This document shows, piece by piece, positions 1 to 9,892 of a stretch of DNA of 64,000 bases. The position numbers were made by a program, and so were the translations under genes. The stretch is from contig NZ_JPRD01000011.1 of assembly GCF_000817815.1 (NCBI RefSeq), positions 285,014 to 349,013 of the forward strand, given 5' to 3'. Source of the DNA: Vibrio owensii CAIM 1854 = LMG 25443. Its GTDB lineage: Bacteria > Pseudomonadota > Gammaproteobacteria > Enterobacterales > Vibrionaceae. The notes under the pieces were generated by a model that searched no databases, was not told the origin of the DNA, and saw only the letters and a program-made list of their open reading frames with translations. How positions within the stretch are numbered: the first letter of the stretch is position 1; every line of letters begins with the position of its first letter.

Positions 1-2
1 TT

Positions 3-791
3 TACGTAAACTGCGCCGCCCTACCCGAAGGTCTGGCGGAGAGCGAACTGTTTGGCCACGTAAAGGGCGCTTTTACCGGAGCCAATAGTCATCGTGCAGG
101 TAAGTTCGAATTGGCTGATGGCGGTACAATCTTCTTAGATGAAGTGGGTGAATTGCCATTGATTTTACAAGCAAAACTGCTACGAGTTATCCAGCAAGGT
201 GAGTTGCAACGTGTGGGTAGCGATCAGCATTTGATGGTTAACGTGCGCATCATCGCAGCCACCAACCGACAGTTAGAAAAAGAAGTGGAAGATGGCACAT
301 TCCGTGCGGATTTGTTCCATCGCTTAAACGTATTCCCAATCAAAGTACCACCACTGCGTGCACGTGATGGCGACATTCCAGTTCTTGCGGGGTATTTGTT
401 AGAAAAAGTACGTCAGCAATTTAACGCACCAAACCTTCACGTTCACCCTAAGGTACTGACTCAACTAGAATCTCTGCCTTGGTATGGTAACGTTCGAGAA
501 CTTGAACACACCTTAACGCGAGCAGCGTTACATGCCATTCAACAAGGCGCGAGCACTATCATGCTCAATCACTTTGATACTTCATTGGCATTGGATGATG
601 TAAAAAACACATCGCATTACTTGCCGAAAGAGAGTCAGCCAATGCGCGAGCTTGTAGAGAGTTATCAACGAGACTTGATTGAACACGCTTTGAGCCAAAC
701 TGGCGGTGTTTGGGCAAAAGCAGCAGAGTTTTTACAAATGGATCGAGGCAACTTGTATCGCATGGGTAAAAAGCTCGGCATTAGCAAATAA
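3..791 (+). CDS. norR: NorR, nitric-oxide-responsive sigma-54 activator (5' truncated by window edge)
   Basis: The reading frame is open from base 3, so the gene starts outside the window; only the later AAA+ region and the C-terminal DNA-binding domain are seen. The AAA+ part has the GAFTGA sigma-54 contact loop, the DEVGELP Walker B region and an R-finger-like FRADLFHRL segment. The last 35 or so residues form a Fis-type helix-turn-helix. Known for the family: an N-terminal GAF domain with non-haem iron senses NO and releases the AAA+ domain to activate sigma-54 promoters. The next gene downstream is hcp, behind a sigma-54 promoter, which supports NorR over other activators of this class. 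Confidence 0.85.
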   Translation, partial: YVNCAALPEGLAESELFGHVKGAFTGANSHRAGKFELADGGTIFLDEVGELPLILQAKLLRVIQQGELQRVGSDQHLMVNVRIIAATNRQLEKEVEDGTFRADLFHRLNVFPIKVPPLRARDGDIPVLAGYLLEKVRQQFNAPNLHVHPKVLTQLESLPWYGNVRELEHTLTRAALHAIQQGASTIMLNHFDTSLALDDVKNTSHYLPKESQPMRELVESYQRDLIEHALSQTGGVWAKAAEFLQMDRGNLYRMGKKLGISK

Positions 792-846
792 AGTACCCTA
801 CTTCGCTCTTTTTTCTAGAAGGAAAAAGTTACCTCTTGAACAGAGG

Positions 847-883
847 GATTCCGGATGGCTCACTTAGACTCGTCCGGAATGAC
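847..883. repeat. REP-like palindrome, copy 1
   Basis: An intergenic inverted repeat with arms ATTCCGGA and TCCGGAAT, ending in GGAATGACA, behind norR. A diverged copy lies at 63886-63921. It could also serve as a hairpin at the end of the norR transcript. Confidence 0.5.
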
Positions 884-1179
884 ACCCAACACCAATATAC
901 ATTGGCTAACTGCCCCATCTGGTTTCACGCATTTCATTTTCTCTTCCACATTAGTGACAATTAAACAGCTCTAGTCTCCGCCTTCTTCTGACTCTTTAAA
1001 CTCACGAAGTTTTCAGCAGCCCTATTGCGTCACTCCCGAAATCTACAGAGGCGCGCAATAGGGAATCTCTTTCTCCACACAACTTCATTAACTTTTCTCC
1101 TGTTTAACAAGTACTTCCACTTTCGATTGTTAAAGCGTTTCTCGCGCGTTGCTTTTCTCATCACATCTGTATTTTCGTT

Positions 1180-1213
1180 GTCATTTGGACATCATTCGCG
1201 TTGTCACAATCAC
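1180..1213 (+). promoter_or_regulatory. Two candidate NorR enhancer sites
   Basis: Two matches to the minimal GT-N7-AC NorR core: GTCATTTGGAC at 1180-1190 and GTCACAATCAC at 1203-1213. They lie roughly 85-115 bases upstream of the expected hcp transcription start, a usual distance for sigma-54 enhancers. The core is short, so chance matches are possible. Confidence 0.4.
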
Positions 1214-1267
1214 ATCAATCACGCACTTCAAAAGCAACAAAATCATTTAAAATCAACAAGATAATGA

Positions 1268-1284
1268 TTGGCACGCATTCTGCT
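1268..1284 (+). promoter_or_regulatory. Sigma-54 (-24/-12) promoter of hcp
   Basis: TTGGCACGCATTCTGCT has the invariant GG and GC of the -24/-12 element with the required 10 bases between them. It lies 50 bases before the hcp ATG, giving a leader of about 40 bases. With norR directly upstream this implies NorR-activated, NO-induced hcp transcription. Confidence 0.8.
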
Positions 1285-1334
1285 CTAAAAGGAAAAACAA
1301 AACGACTATTACTACAATCACTGGAGAACCCAAT

Positions 1335-2996
1335 ATGTTCTGTATTCAATGTGAACAGACAATCCAAACCCCGGCTGTAAAAGGCTGTTCTTTCGCACAA
1401 GGTATGTGTGGCAAAACTTCAGAGGTATCCGACCTACAAGACGTGTTGGTTTACACTCTGCAAGGGGTTTCTTTTTGGGCAGCACGCGCGCTTGAATTCA
1501 ACATCATCAATGATGAAATCAACCAATGGGCTCCAAGAGCATTCTTCTCTACGTTGACTAACGTAAACTTCGATCCTGAGCGTATCCTTGAGCTAACTTC
1601 TCAGGCAGCAACATACAAAGCACTGCTAAAAGACCAAGTCATGTCTGCCGCAACACTTGCTGACGAAGTCGTATTGAACGTTCCTAACGTTGCGAACTTC
1701 GAACTGCCAAACAGCGCAGAAGAAATCTTAGCATTTGCTCCTCAAGTGGCAGTAAACCGTGGTAAAGACCAAGTACACGAAGACGTTATCGGCCTGCGCC
1801 TACTTTGCCTGTACGGTCTAAAAGGTGCTGCAGCGTACATGGAGCACGCACGAGTATTAGAGCAAACCAACAATGACATCTTCGCGGAATACCACGAAAT
1901 CATGGCTTGGTTAGGCACAGACCCTGAAGACCTAGGTAAGCTATTAGACTGCTCGATGCGCATTGGCCTTATGAACTACAAAGTGATGGAAATGCTGGAT
2001 CATGGTGAAACAGCAACGTTCGGTCACCCAGAGCCAACCACTGTTAACGTTAAGCCAGTGAAAGGCAAATGTATTCTTGTTTCTGGTCACGACCTTCACG
2101 ATCTAGAGAAAATCCTGCAACAGACTGAAGGCAAAGGCATTAACGTTTACACCAACGGTGAAATGCTGCCTGCACACGGCTACCCAGAGCTGAAGAAATA
2201 CCCTCACCTAGTGGGTAACTACGGTAGCGCTTGGCAGAACCAACAGAAAGAGTTCGCTAACTTCCCTGGCGCGATTGTGATGACATCAAACTGCCTATTG
2301 AACCCGAACGTTGGCCAATACGCAGACCGTCTATTCACACGCAGCATTGTTGGTTGGCCGGGTGTCGCTCACCTAGAAGGTGATGATTTTAGCCAAGTCG
2401 TTGAATGTGCATTAGCGCAAGAAGGCTTCCAACATGACGAAATCGAACACAACATCACGGTTGGTTTCGGTCGCAACGCACTAATGAACGCAGCACCAGC
2501 GGTTATCGACCAAGTGAAGCAAGGCAACATCAAACACTTCTTCCTAGTAGGTGGTTGTGATGGTGACAAAGCAGAACGTAGCTACTACACCGACTTCACT
2601 GCAGAAGCACCAGAAGATACGCTAATCCTAACGCTGGCTTGTGGTAAATACCGCTTCAACAAGAACACATTTGGCGACATCAATGGCATCCCTCGCCTAT
2701 TGGATGTGGGCCAATGTAACGATGCGTACTCAGCAATCCAGCTTGCACTAGCACTTGCGAAAGAGTTCGATTGCGATATCAACGAGCTCCCTCTGACGCT
2801 TGTTCTGTCTTGGTTCGAGCAAAAAGCGATTGTGATCCTACTTACGCTATTCGCTCTTGGTGTGAAAGGCATTTACACGGGTCCAACAGCGCCTGCATTC
2901 CTGACGCCAAACTTGATTGCGATTATCCAAGAGAAATTCGATATGCGTAGCATTGGTAATGTTCAGGATGATCTTAAAACCATCCTAGCAGCGTAA
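1335..2996 (+). CDS. hcp: Hydroxylamine reductase / hybrid cluster protein Hcp
   Basis: 553 residues, the normal length of class II Hcp. The N-terminus has Cys3, Cys6, Cys18 and Cys25 (CX2CX11CX6C), the pattern that binds a [2Fe-2S] cluster in facultative anaerobes. Conserved Cys-containing segments later in the protein (around [15 protein letters not shown] and DVGQCND) fit the ligands of the hybrid Fe-S-O cluster. In E. coli Hcp acts in the cytoplasm as a high-affinity NO reductase and S-nitrosylase, receiving electrons from Hcr. The start has a GGAG ribosome site about 9 bases upstream. The sigma-54 promoter and norR upstream and hcr downstream form the classic nitrosative-stress module. 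Confidence 0.95.
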   Translation: MFCIQCEQTIQTPAVKGCSFAQGMCGKTSEVSDLQDVLVYTLQGVSFWAARALEFNIINDEINQWAPRAFFSTLTNVNFDPERILELTSQAATYKALLKDQVMSAATLADEVVLNVPNVANFELPNSAEEILAFAPQVAVNRGKDQVHEDVIGLRLLCLYGLKGAAAYMEHARVLEQTNNDIFAEYHEIMAWLGTDPEDLGKLLDCSMRIGLMNYKVMEMLDHGETATFGHPEPTTVNVKPVKGKCILVSGHDLHDLEKILQQTEGKGINVYTNGEMLPAHGYPELKKYPHLVGNYGSAWQNQQKEFANFPGAIVMTSNCLLNPNVGQYADRLFTRSIVGWPGVAHLEGDDFSQVVECALAQEGFQHDEIEHNITVGFGRNALMNAAPAVIDQVKQGNIKHFFLVGGCDGDKAERSYYTDFTAEAPEDTLILTLACGKYRFNKNTFGDINGIPRLLDVGQCNDAYSAIQLALALAKEFDCDINELPLTLVLSWFEQKAIVILLTLFALGVKGIYTGPTAPAFLTPNLIAIIQEKFDMRSIGNVQDDLKTILAA

Positions 2997-3011
2997 TCAC
3001 CTTGCTTATCA

Positions 3012-3038
3012 CGCTCCCCCTTAATTGGGGGCGCTTTT
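3012..3038 (+). terminator. Hairpin terminator or attenuator between hcp and hcr
   Basis: CCCCC and GGGGG arms around TTAATT, extended by GC pairs and followed by CTTTTAT. It lies between the hcp stop and the hcr start, so it should lower hcr transcription relative to hcp. Confidence 0.7.
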
Positions 3039-3072
3039 ATCTATTGAGTACTCGACAACCAAAGAGATTGTT

Positions 3073-4113
3073 ATGTTTTTTGAATGGCAAGGCAGTCAAC
3101 CTGTCACGTTACGCTGTGTAGACAAATACCATGAAACTGCTGATGCAGTGAGCCTCAAGTTGGCAGACCTGTCAGAGTCGCTCTTGTTTGAATTTAAAGC
3201 CGGTCAGTTCATCAACCTTGGCGTTGAAATCGATGGCAAGATGGAGTTTCGTGCTTACTCTCTCAGCTCTCTTTCCGGTGACGACTGTCTGCAACTAACG
3301 ATAAAGCGTGTCGAAGGCGGTAAGGTATCCAACTACATCATCGATAAGCTTCTCATTGGCGATACAGTTCAAGCGCTTCCTCCTACGGGTGATTTCAACT
3401 GCATTGACCATCCACCAATCGAGGTCAACGGTAGAAAGAAAGCACTGCTCATTAGTGCGGGCTGTGGCATTACACCTGTATTCGCGATGGCAAAAGAATG
3501 GCTAGGCAACGACGCTGGTGTTGATATTGAGTTCCTACACATTGCCCGTTCTAAGCCGGAAACCATCTACTTTGATTTACTAGAGACCTACCATTCGGTT
3601 TATCCAGATTTCAATTTGAAATTGCTGCTAAAAAACCGTGGTGAAACACTATACCCAGAAGGTCGTTTGAATACCGAGTGGTTAAAAGAACTGGTGCCCG
3701 ACTTTAAACAGCGCACGGTTTATCTATGCGGTCCAAATCAGTTTATGCTTGATGTCCAAAGCTACTTGAGTGAGCTTGGCTTTGATATGGCGAACTTCTT
3801 CCAAGAAAGCTTTACTCCTACAGCCAGTGAAGAAGCTGAAGTGTCAGATGAAAAGGCCAGTGTGTCAGTGCCTGATTTTGCTCAAACGATCGATGCGCAA
3901 AAAGGCCAAGTCCTTGCTGATTTGTTAGAAGGCGCTGGATTACCTTTGATCGTCGCTTGTCGAAGCGGCATTTGTGGCTCTTGTAAGTGTAAGGTTCGCA
4001 AAGGCAGCGTTTCTTCAACCAGCCTCGAGACATTGACCCCAGAAGAAATTGAACAAGGTTACGTACTCGCCTGCTCTTCGACAATTGAATCCGATCTTGA
4101 AGTACAGATTTAA
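3073..4113 (+). CDS. hcr: Hcr, NADH oxidoreductase partner of Hcp
   Basis: The frame is open from 3025, but that would put the start inside the terminator hairpin. The ATG at 3073, preceded by AAAGAG, gives a 346-residue protein starting MFFEWQGSQ. The N-terminal half is a ferredoxin-reductase module with an FAD site (RAYSLSS) and an NAD-binding segment (SAGCGITP). The last 80 residues form a plant-type [2Fe-2S] ferredoxin domain with CX4CX2C (CRSGICGSC) and a fourth Cys in LACSS. It passes electrons from NADH to Hcp and follows hcp on the same strand. Confidence 0.9.
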   Translation: MFFEWQGSQPVTLRCVDKYHETADAVSLKLADLSESLLFEFKAGQFINLGVEIDGKMEFRAYSLSSLSGDDCLQLTIKRVEGGKVSNYIIDKLLIGDTVQALPPTGDFNCIDHPPIEVNGRKKALLISAGCGITPVFAMAKEWLGNDAGVDIEFLHIARSKPETIYFDLLETYHSVYPDFNLKLLLKNRGETLYPEGRLNTEWLKELVPDFKQRTVYLCGPNQFMLDVQSYLSELGFDMANFFQESFTPTASEEAEVSDEKASVSVPDFAQTIDAQKGQVLADLLEGAGLPLIVACRSGICGSCKCKVRKGSVSSTSLETLTPEEIEQGYVLACSSTIESDLEVQI

Positions 4114-4121
4114 AAAATCAT

Positions 4122-4148
4122 AATAGCCTACATTTGTAGGCTATTTTA
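4122..4148. terminator. Bidirectional terminator between hcr and the secreted-protein gene
   Basis: Perfect arms AATAGCCTAC and GTAGGCTATT around ATTT, with A-run before and T-run after, so it can end both convergent transcripts. Confidence 0.8.
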
Positions 4149-4168
4149 AAATTAATCTAAGTTATTTA

Positions 4169-4564
4169 CTAACAATCCCATTGGCTACAAGAACCACCTT
4201 TATAATGCACAATGACTTCATCAAATGTCTTACAGTTTCCACTTAAGTTATCTATGAACGTCACTTTATTTCGATTCGTAGCTGCATCTTTCAATACACT
4301 TAAGATGCCTTTGCCAGGATAACTGTTCATGTTGAAAGCATGATGTGCGGGAATTTTTTCACCTGACGACGTTTTTACCATAATAACATTACCGCCATCT
4401 ACACCGCCCGGCTGACCATCATTAACCCACCCTAAGTTCAGTGTCGAAATGCGCTCTTTCTCAATACACACAAGCGCGGAGTAACTTGTCGCTAATGAAG
4501 GAGCGGAAAACGAACAAACTAGAGTGATAGCCAACAATTGAAGTGGGAGTTTTTTTATTACCAT
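4169..4564 (-). CDS. Small secreted protein of unknown function
   Basis: I do not recognise this family. The frame is open from 4591, but the ATG at 4564 gives a typical signal peptide: two lysines, a hydrophobic stretch, and a probable cut after APSLA, leaving a mature protein of about 105 residues. The mature part has four cysteines (ALVCIEK, GNCKTF and the terminal GSCSQWDC), which suggests disulfides in the periplasm or outside the cell. It is a single gene with AT-rich flanks and a Fur-like box about 85 bases upstream, so iron-starvation expression is plausible. Confidence 0.6.
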   Translation of the reverse strand: MVIKKLPLQLLAITLVCSFSAPSLATSYSALVCIEKERISTLNLGWVNDGQPGGVDGGNVIMVKTSSGEKIPAHHAFNMNSYPGKGILSVLKDAATNRNKVTFIDNLSGNCKTFDEVIVHYKGGSCSQWDC

Positions 4565-4890
4565 GTTATTAACCTCTAAATTTATAACCAAACTTCAATT
4601 TCTATTAATTAAAAATAGAGAAAAAAGTAAAAGAGATTAATTTAATAACTTAATGATAATCACTAATAAAATTGAAAGTATTTTTCAGTTTCATTTTAAA
4701 ATAACGATGAAACGCTCACATTTACATTTAATATTTCAAATGTATGAGCCTTGGTTAAATATAAATACTTAGACACAAATCATAATTATTCTAATCATAT
4801 ATGACAAGTGTTATTTAATTTTTATTGAGAAGTCAAAAGTTTTATTTAACTTCTCAATCAAATAAGCCGGTAATGGAAAAGCCATTTACC
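4565..4890. other. AT-rich intergenic region with Fur-like box
   Basis: 326 bases, strongly AT-rich, without a gene. Apart from the Fur-like site at 4649-4667 I see no clear structure. Confidence 0.5.
4649..4667 (-). promoter_or_regulatory. Fur-like box upstream of secreted-protein gene
   Basis: CTTAATGATAATCACTAAT matches the 19-bp Fur consensus at 14 positions, including an unbroken run of 12 in the core (TAATGATAATCA). It lies 85 bases before the start of the 4169-4564 gene. Confidence 0.5.
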
Positions 4891-5823
4891 TTAACTAAAC
4901 AGTAAAACCTTCAGTGCAGCTTCGCTATCTACATCCATAAACTCTGGCGGGTTATCCAAACGCTCGCGGAATGTTAGCTCTGGCGCTTCTTCCTTCATGC
5001 TTTCAATCAAGAAATCACTGGTCACTGATGGCGAGTTAACACACGCTAACACCTGACCACCTTCTGCCAATAAATCTGGCAAACGGCGTAGAATCTTTTT
5101 GTAGTCTTTGGTTAACGCGAAACTGCCTTTCTGGAATGACGGCGGATCAATGATGATCACATCGTACTGACCCGACTTCTTAATCTTGCCCCACGACTTA
5201 AAGATGTCGTGCCCCATAAAGCTCACTTGGTTGATGTTATGACCATTCAGCTTATGGTTCTCACGGCCTTTAGATAGCGATGCTCTCGCCATATCCACGT
5301 TAACCACTTTATCTGCGCCACCAGCAATTGCAGCAACCGAGAAGCCACACGTGTAAGCAAACAAGTTAAGTACGTTTTTGTGCTTCGCATTTTCACGAAC
5401 CCAATCACGACCATAGCGCATATCAAGGAACAGACCGAAGTTTTGGTTACGACCGATGTCTAACTGGTACTTTAAGCCACTTTCTTCAACCACAGGTCGA
5501 GCATCTAGCTCACCCAACAGAACTTCTGAAGGTGCACCGTCAGCGTAACGGTACTGAATCACGATCGTGCGACCTTGTTTCTCTGCCCAAAGAGCAGATT
5601 CAGCTAACGCGTTCAATCCTGCTTTTAATTCGCTAAGAAACGTCTCATCCACTTCTTTAAATAGATTGATGATCAACTGACCTTGTAACCAATCACACGT
5701 GATTTGCTCTAAACCTTCGAAGCGGCGACCACGACCGTGAAACAGTCGGCGGATTTCATTGGGAGCTTGTGTTAGCTCGGCTTCTAAATGCTGAAAAAAC
5801 AGCGGAAGTTGTGATGCTTGCAT
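4891..5823 (-). CDS. RlmK/RlmI-like class I SAM-dependent methyltransferase
   Basis: 310 residues. Motif I (NLFAYTCGFSVAA, residues 153-165) and the acidic loop (NVDMARAS) form the SAM site, and DPPSF (226-230) is the catalytic motif IV of this rRNA-methyltransferase-like group. The region around residue 130, NFGLFLDMR, is the typical substrate-side segment. The N-terminal 110 residues are a small substrate-recognition domain. The PUA domain of full RlmI is absent. The likely activity is methylation of a base in rRNA, but the target cannot be read from the sequence. A pseudouridine synthase gene lies directly upstream on the same strand (31-base gap), so both may act in RNA modification from one transcript. 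Confidence 0.8.
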   Translation of the reverse strand: MQASQLPLFFQHLEAELTQAPNEIRRLFHGRGRRFEGLEQITCDWLQGQLIINLFKEVDETFLSELKAGLNALAESALWAEKQGRTIVIQYRYADGAPSEVLLGELDARPVVEESGLKYQLDIGRNQNFGLFLDMRYGRDWVRENAKHKNVLNLFAYTCGFSVAAIAGGADKVVNVDMARASLSKGRENHKLNGHNINQVSFMGHDIFKSWGKIKKSGQYDVIIIDPPSFQKGSFALTKDYKKILRRLPDLLAEGGQVLACVNSPSVTSDFLIESMKEEAPELTFRERLDNPPEFMDVDSEAALKVLLFS

Positions 5824-5854
5824 CGAATTCTCTTATTCGTTTTCTTTGTGATGG

Positions 5855-6547
5855 TTATTTAATCGTAGGCCAGTTCAGCTCCCACGGAGAGAGCCAAGTG
5901 TCGATACCTTGGGATACCGTTTCATTGTGCCATTTGCTGCCAAGCGCTTTGTGTTCACGTGGATCGCAAACAAAGCAATGCGTTTCATCTTGATATGGGA
6001 AACACAACGAAAATGCATGCAAGTAGCCACGGTCAGCTTCATTGCCTGCATTATAAATAGGATCGCCAACAATACCCGAGCCAACTGATTTTAATGCCAC
6101 GCGAATTTGGTGTGTTTTACCAGTATGCGGCTTGCATAAAAACAGGCGCTCTCCCGGCTCTGCAGCGAGGGAGAAGAATTGGGTAATCGCGGGATTCGTT
6201 TTGCTGTTGACCAGTTTCCATGAGGAACGACGAGAGCGCTCCATGTCACCCACTACCAGCCCTTGCTTCTTCTTTGGCTTTTTCGAACCAATCGCAAGGT
6301 AGAACTTCTCGACTTCACGAGCTGCGAATGCTTGCGACAACGCACTTGCTGCTTTTGCGTTGCGACCCAAAAGCAAAATTCCAGACGTCATTTTGTCGAG
6401 GCGGTGAATAAGATACAACTGCTCATCACCACTTTGTTTCGCTACTTCTTGCAGCAACATGGTATCACCATCGTCCTTATGTACTGAGACGTTGGGATGT
6501 TTATTGATGATCAGAAAATCTGGATGAGTGTGTAGGATGTCGAACAT
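5855..6547 (-). CDS. RluA-family pseudouridine synthase (TIGR01621-like)
   Basis: 230 residues, short for RluA because it lacks an S4 domain. HRLDKMTSGILLL carries the catalytic Asp51 of the RluA family, and later KPHTGKTHQIRVAL is the conserved C-terminal motif. It isomerises uridine to pseudouridine in RNA; the site is unknown. The ATG lies directly against the T-run of the upstream gene's terminator, and the only ribosome-binding sequence (GGAG) is part of the terminator stem. The RlmK-like gene follows downstream. Confidence 0.85.
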   Translation of the reverse strand: MFDILHTHPDFLIINKHPNVSVHKDDGDTMLLQEVAKQSGDEQLYLIHRLDKMTSGILLLGRNAKAASALSQAFAAREVEKFYLAIGSKKPKKKQGLVVGDMERSRRSSWKLVNSKTNPAITQFFSLAAEPGERLFLCKPHTGKTHQIRVALKSVGSGIVGDPIYNAGNEADRGYLHAFSLCFPYQDETHCFVCDPREHKALGSKWHNETVSQGIDTWLSPWELNWPTIK

Positions 6548-6575
6548 AAAAAACTGGCTCCACGTTTGGAGCCAG
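6548..6575 (-). terminator. Terminator of the chemoreceptor gene, overlapping the next gene's ribosome site
   Basis: On the minus strand CTGGCTCC and GGAGCCAG form an 8-bp stem followed by TTTTTT, immediately before the ATG at 6547. Confidence 0.85.
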
Positions 6576-6596
6576 AAGTATACCGATTCTAAGCAA

Positions 6597-8210
6597 TTAG
6601 GCGAGCTTAAACTTACCCACCAGCGCTTCCAATTCTTGAACTTTACGGTTCAGACCTTCTACGCTTTGCGAGCTGTCATTCGCCAATTGTAATGAACGGT
6701 TTGAGATATCGCTGATCGAGGTAATGTCAGCCGCAATTTCTTTCGTCACTGCAGTTTGCTCTTCCGCTGCCGTCGCGATTGAGTTCACCATGCTTTGAAC
6801 ATGCGCCGCACCAGAAACGATTTCTTCCAATGAGTTCACTGCACCCGAGCTTTGACTCACACCAATTTCAACCAAACGACAGCCATCTTCCGTGTAAGTC
6901 ACGGCCTCTTGAGTACCGACTTGAATCGCTTGAATGATCTCACCAACCTCTTGTGTTGCCTTCGTTGTGCGTTCAGCCAGTGCGCGTACTTCATCTGCAA
7001 CCACAGCAAAGCCACGACCAAACTCACCTGCACGCGCGGCTTCAATTGCCGCGTTCAATGCCAGCAGGTTCGTCTGCTCTGCAATGTCTTCAATCACTTT
7101 GATAACCGCGCCGATCTTCTCACCATGAGAGCCTAGGCTGTTCATCTGCACCGACATATCCGACATTTGCTGTGATACTTGCTGAATGCTTTCCACCATC
7201 TCAACAATTACGGTGCGACCTTGTTCAGCGGTTGATTCCGACTTGCGTGCTTCTTCAAACGTCGCAGCACCCTGCTCGGCAACTTGAGAAATGGTCAAGC
7301 TCAACTCTTCTGCCGCAGTCGCAATCAAGTTTGCTTTATCAGATTGGCTACTTGCACCCGACACAATATCTTGGCTCACAACGGACAGCTCGCCGGTAAC
7401 CGATTTCACTTCTTCCGATACGAGCGATATTGAACCAATAAGGCTAGTCAATGATGCTTGCATCTTATTTAGGGAAGTCGCTAGGTTAGCCAACTCGTCA
7501 CCCGATTTATCTTCAATCGGTTCTACCGTTAAATCACCTTCAGCGACACGTTGCGCCAGCTCGTCCAGCTTACTTAAACGAAGAGTAATCGAGTTAGACA
7601 ACAAGTACGCAATAACCGCGGTTGCAATAAGCGCAATCGAGCCAAGTACATAAATCGTCAGCTCAATGCTGTTAAATGAATCAGAAAGATCCAGTAGCGC
7701 TTCACTGGTACTTTGGCGACCATCCGTTGATGCTGCATCAAGGATAGATTCAATCGGCGCTAGGTTAGCGTCATAAAGAGAGCGAAGGCGCGCAACGTTT
7801 TCTTCAACGTTTTCTAAACCAAGATTGGTTAGCACCTGAGATTCAAAATCTTGGGTGAAGTTCGCCATGTAACGTTCCATCTTCTCGATGTTACGGTAAT
7901 CTTCCCCACCAACCGTCTCAAGACGCTTCACTTCTTCAATTGCGGCTGCAAACTCTAGCTTGTTGGATTGGTAATCCGCTTGAGCACCTGCAACATTAAC
8001 GATGCTACCTAAAGCATCGCGGTACACGTCACCTGCTTCATCAATCAAGATTAAGTAGTTAACGGTTTCAGGAACATCGTCCGTTCTCACCTCATCAGCT
8101 ACTTTGTGCGAGTTCAACACTTCTAATGTAATAATCCCTATCATCACTAGCATGATTGCCAAAATGGCACCGAAACTCGCGTACAGTTTTTTACGAACAG
8201 ACATTGTCAC
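6597..8210 (-). CDS. Methyl-accepting chemotaxis protein
   Basis: 537 residues. One membrane segment at about 10-28 and a second at 185-205 bracket a mainly helical periplasmic sensor domain. A HAMP domain follows (about 206-260), then the long cytoplasmic coiled coil. The hairpin tip is at 375-415 with the invariant [18 protein letters not shown] run and [15 protein letters not shown]. It signals to CheA/CheW in a membrane array and is methylated for adaptation. The ligand is unknown; the helical sensor resembles the four-helix-bundle type. It stands alone with its own terminator. A second ATG two codons in (8204) is an equally possible start. Confidence 0.9.
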   Translation of the reverse strand: MTMSVRKKLYASFGAILAIMLVMIGIITLEVLNSHKVADEVRTDDVPETVNYLILIDEAGDVYRDALGSIVNVAGAQADYQSNKLEFAAAIEEVKRLETVGGEDYRNIEKMERYMANFTQDFESQVLTNLGLENVEENVARLRSLYDANLAPIESILDAASTDGRQSTSEALLDLSDSFNSIELTIYVLGSIALIATAVIAYLLSNSITLRLSKLDELAQRVAEGDLTVEPIEDKSGDELANLATSLNKMQASLTSLIGSISLVSEEVKSVTGELSVVSQDIVSGASSQSDKANLIATAAEELSLTISQVAEQGAATFEEARKSESTAEQGRTVIVEMVESIQQVSQQMSDMSVQMNSLGSHGEKIGAVIKVIEDIAEQTNLLALNAAIEAARAGEFGRGFAVVADEVRALAERTTKATQEVGEIIQAIQVGTQEAVTYTEDGCRLVEIGVSQSSGAVNSLEEIVSGAAHVQSMVNSIATAAEEQTAVTKEIAADITSISDISNRSLQLANDSSQSVEGLNRKVQELEALVGKFKLA

Positions 8211-8406
8211 TAATAACCTTCCTTACCCTTGTCTTCTATTTTTTAACTTGGTTTATCCACACATTTACACATGCTTTGTAAGGATTATCGGAACGAACAA
8301 CTGCAACTTTAATACATTTTTTTGTGATCTAAATCTCTTTGCGAGTGATCTCACAATTAATACCCATAATTAATATGAATTAACTCATTATTATAAATGA
8401 TAAATA

Positions 8407-8437
8407 TAAAAAAACGGGAGCCTGTTAAGACTCCCGC
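8407..8437 (-). terminator. Terminator of the NSS transporter gene
   Basis: CGGGAG and CTCCCG arms with a T-run on the minus strand (A-run at 8408-8414), 28 bases past the stop at 8465. Confidence 0.75.
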
Positions 8438-8464
8438 TTTCTATCGTTTGTTTAATCTAGATAT

Positions 8465-9892
8465 TTATAGCTTTCTAGAGAAGATACCAGCGACTGCGAT
8501 GATACCAATACCTAGTAGCATGATTTCGCCTTTACCGCTGTCGAAACCAGACTTGATACCCATGAAGGCTACGATTGCGATAGCAACTGGGATTACGTAT
8601 TTAACTAGGTTATACCATAGACCAAACAGTGGGAAAGAGACTTTACCGTCGTTAGTAATTTCTTTCTCTAGGTCTGCACGGTTTAGACGCCAGCCTGCGA
8701 AGATACATACCAACATACCGCCAACTGCTAGGAAGATCTTATCCGTTAGTAGGTCGAAGATATCAAATGCGCCCGTACCGAATAGTGTTGGACCAACACC
8801 ACCAAGTGATAGCGAAGCGAACACACACAGTGTTGCCATTACGACACTTGCAGAGATAACCGCCGTTGAACGCTTCAGACCTTTCTCATCGATTAGGTAA
8901 GAAACCACAACCTCTAGTAGAGATACTGAAGACGTCAGTGCTGCTACTGTTAGACCGATGAAGAACATCAGAGCAAATAGAAGACCAATTACGCCGCCCA
9001 TTTCAGCAAACAGTTGAGGTACAACTACGAATACCAGACCTGGACCTGCTGCTGGCTCCATACCGAATGCGAACATTGCTGGGAACATTGCTACACCCGC
9101 TAGGATTGCAACACCCGTGTCCATTGCCGTAACCATACCAGTTGTTTGAACTAGGTTCTCTTTCTTCTTCAGGTAAGAACCGTAAGTCATCATACAACCC
9201 ATACCTAGGCTTAGAGAGAAGAATGCCTGACCTAGCGCCGCTAGAACGACATTGCTGTCTACTTTCGAGAAGTCTGGCATGAATAGGAACTCAAGACCTG
9301 CCATTGCGCCCGGTAGCATCAGACCTTTCACTGATACAACGATCAGGATAAGGAATAGAAGAGGCATTAGGATTTTACCCGCTTTCTCGATACCGCCAGA
9401 AATACCTTTCATTACGATAACGATGTTTAGGAACAGGTAAACACCCATCCACATTAGCGGTTGAACTGGATCAGAAATGAATCCGCCGAAGCTGTCACCG
9501 ATGGCTTCAGGAGCACTTAGTAGACCACCACCTACTTTAAAGATGTACGCTAGCGCCCAGCCACCTACTACAGGGTAGAAACCCATGATAAGTAGACCAC
9601 TTAGTACGCCGATAACACCCGTAAATGTCCAACGACGGTCAGTAGATTTGAAAGCACCTACTGCTGAAAGACCTGTCTTACGACCAATAGCGAATTCAGT
9701 AAGCATTACGCTAAAGCCGATAAAAATAACAAATAGAAGGTAGATTGCAACGAACGCACCGCCGCCGCTCTCACCAGCTGTGTAAGGGAATTTCCATATA
9801 TTGCCTAAACCGACAGCGGAACCCGCTGCTGCCATTACGAAGCCTAGTTTAGACCCCCACGTATCACGTGGTGCTGCTGTATTTGTAGCCAC
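8465..9892 (-). CDS. Neurotransmitter:sodium symporter (NSS/SNF family) transporter
   Basis: 475 residues with about 12 hydrophobic segments. The N-terminal AAAGSAVGLGNIWKFPY is the unwound first helix of the LeuT fold, with the sodium and substrate contacts; the GGGAF segment follows. Members import amino acids or related amines with sodium. The substrate cannot be predicted from the sequence. It is a single gene with its own terminator. Confidence 0.9.
   Translation of the reverse strand: MATNTAAPRDTWGSKLGFVMAAAGSAVGLGNIWKFPYTAGESGGGAFVAIYLLFVIFIGFSVMLTEFAIGRKTGLSAVGAFKSTDRRWTFTGVIGVLSGLLIMGFYPVVGGWALAYIFKVGGGLLSAPEAIGDSFGGFISDPVQPLMWMGVYLFLNIVIVMKGISGGIEKAGKILMPLLFLILIVVSVKGLMLPGAMAGLEFLFMPDFSKVDSNVVLAALGQAFFSLSLGMGCMMTYGSYLKKKENLVQTTGMVTAMDTGVAILAGVAMFPAMFAFGMEPAAGPGLVFVVVPQLFAEMGGVIGLLFALMFFIGLTVAALTSSVSLLEVVVSYLIDEKGLKRSTAVISASVVMATLCVFASLSLGGVGPTLFGTGAFDIFDLLTDKIFLAVGGMLVCIFAGWRLNRADLEKEITNDGKVSFPLFGLWYNLVKYVIPVAIAIVAFMGIKSGFDSGKGEIMLLGIGIIAVAGIFSRKL

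Larger units (their letters stand above)
792..1334. other. norR-hcp intergenic region
   Basis: 543 bases without a convincing gene. It holds the REP-like palindrome near its left end, two candidate NorR sites at 1180-1213 and a sigma-54 promoter at 1268-1284. A short open frame at 1025-1264 has no ribosome binding site and looks like chance. Confidence 0.6.

Noticed and set aside
1025..1264. 79-codon frame between norR and hcp
   Set aside because: No ribosome site, overlaps the regulatory region, composition not coding-like.
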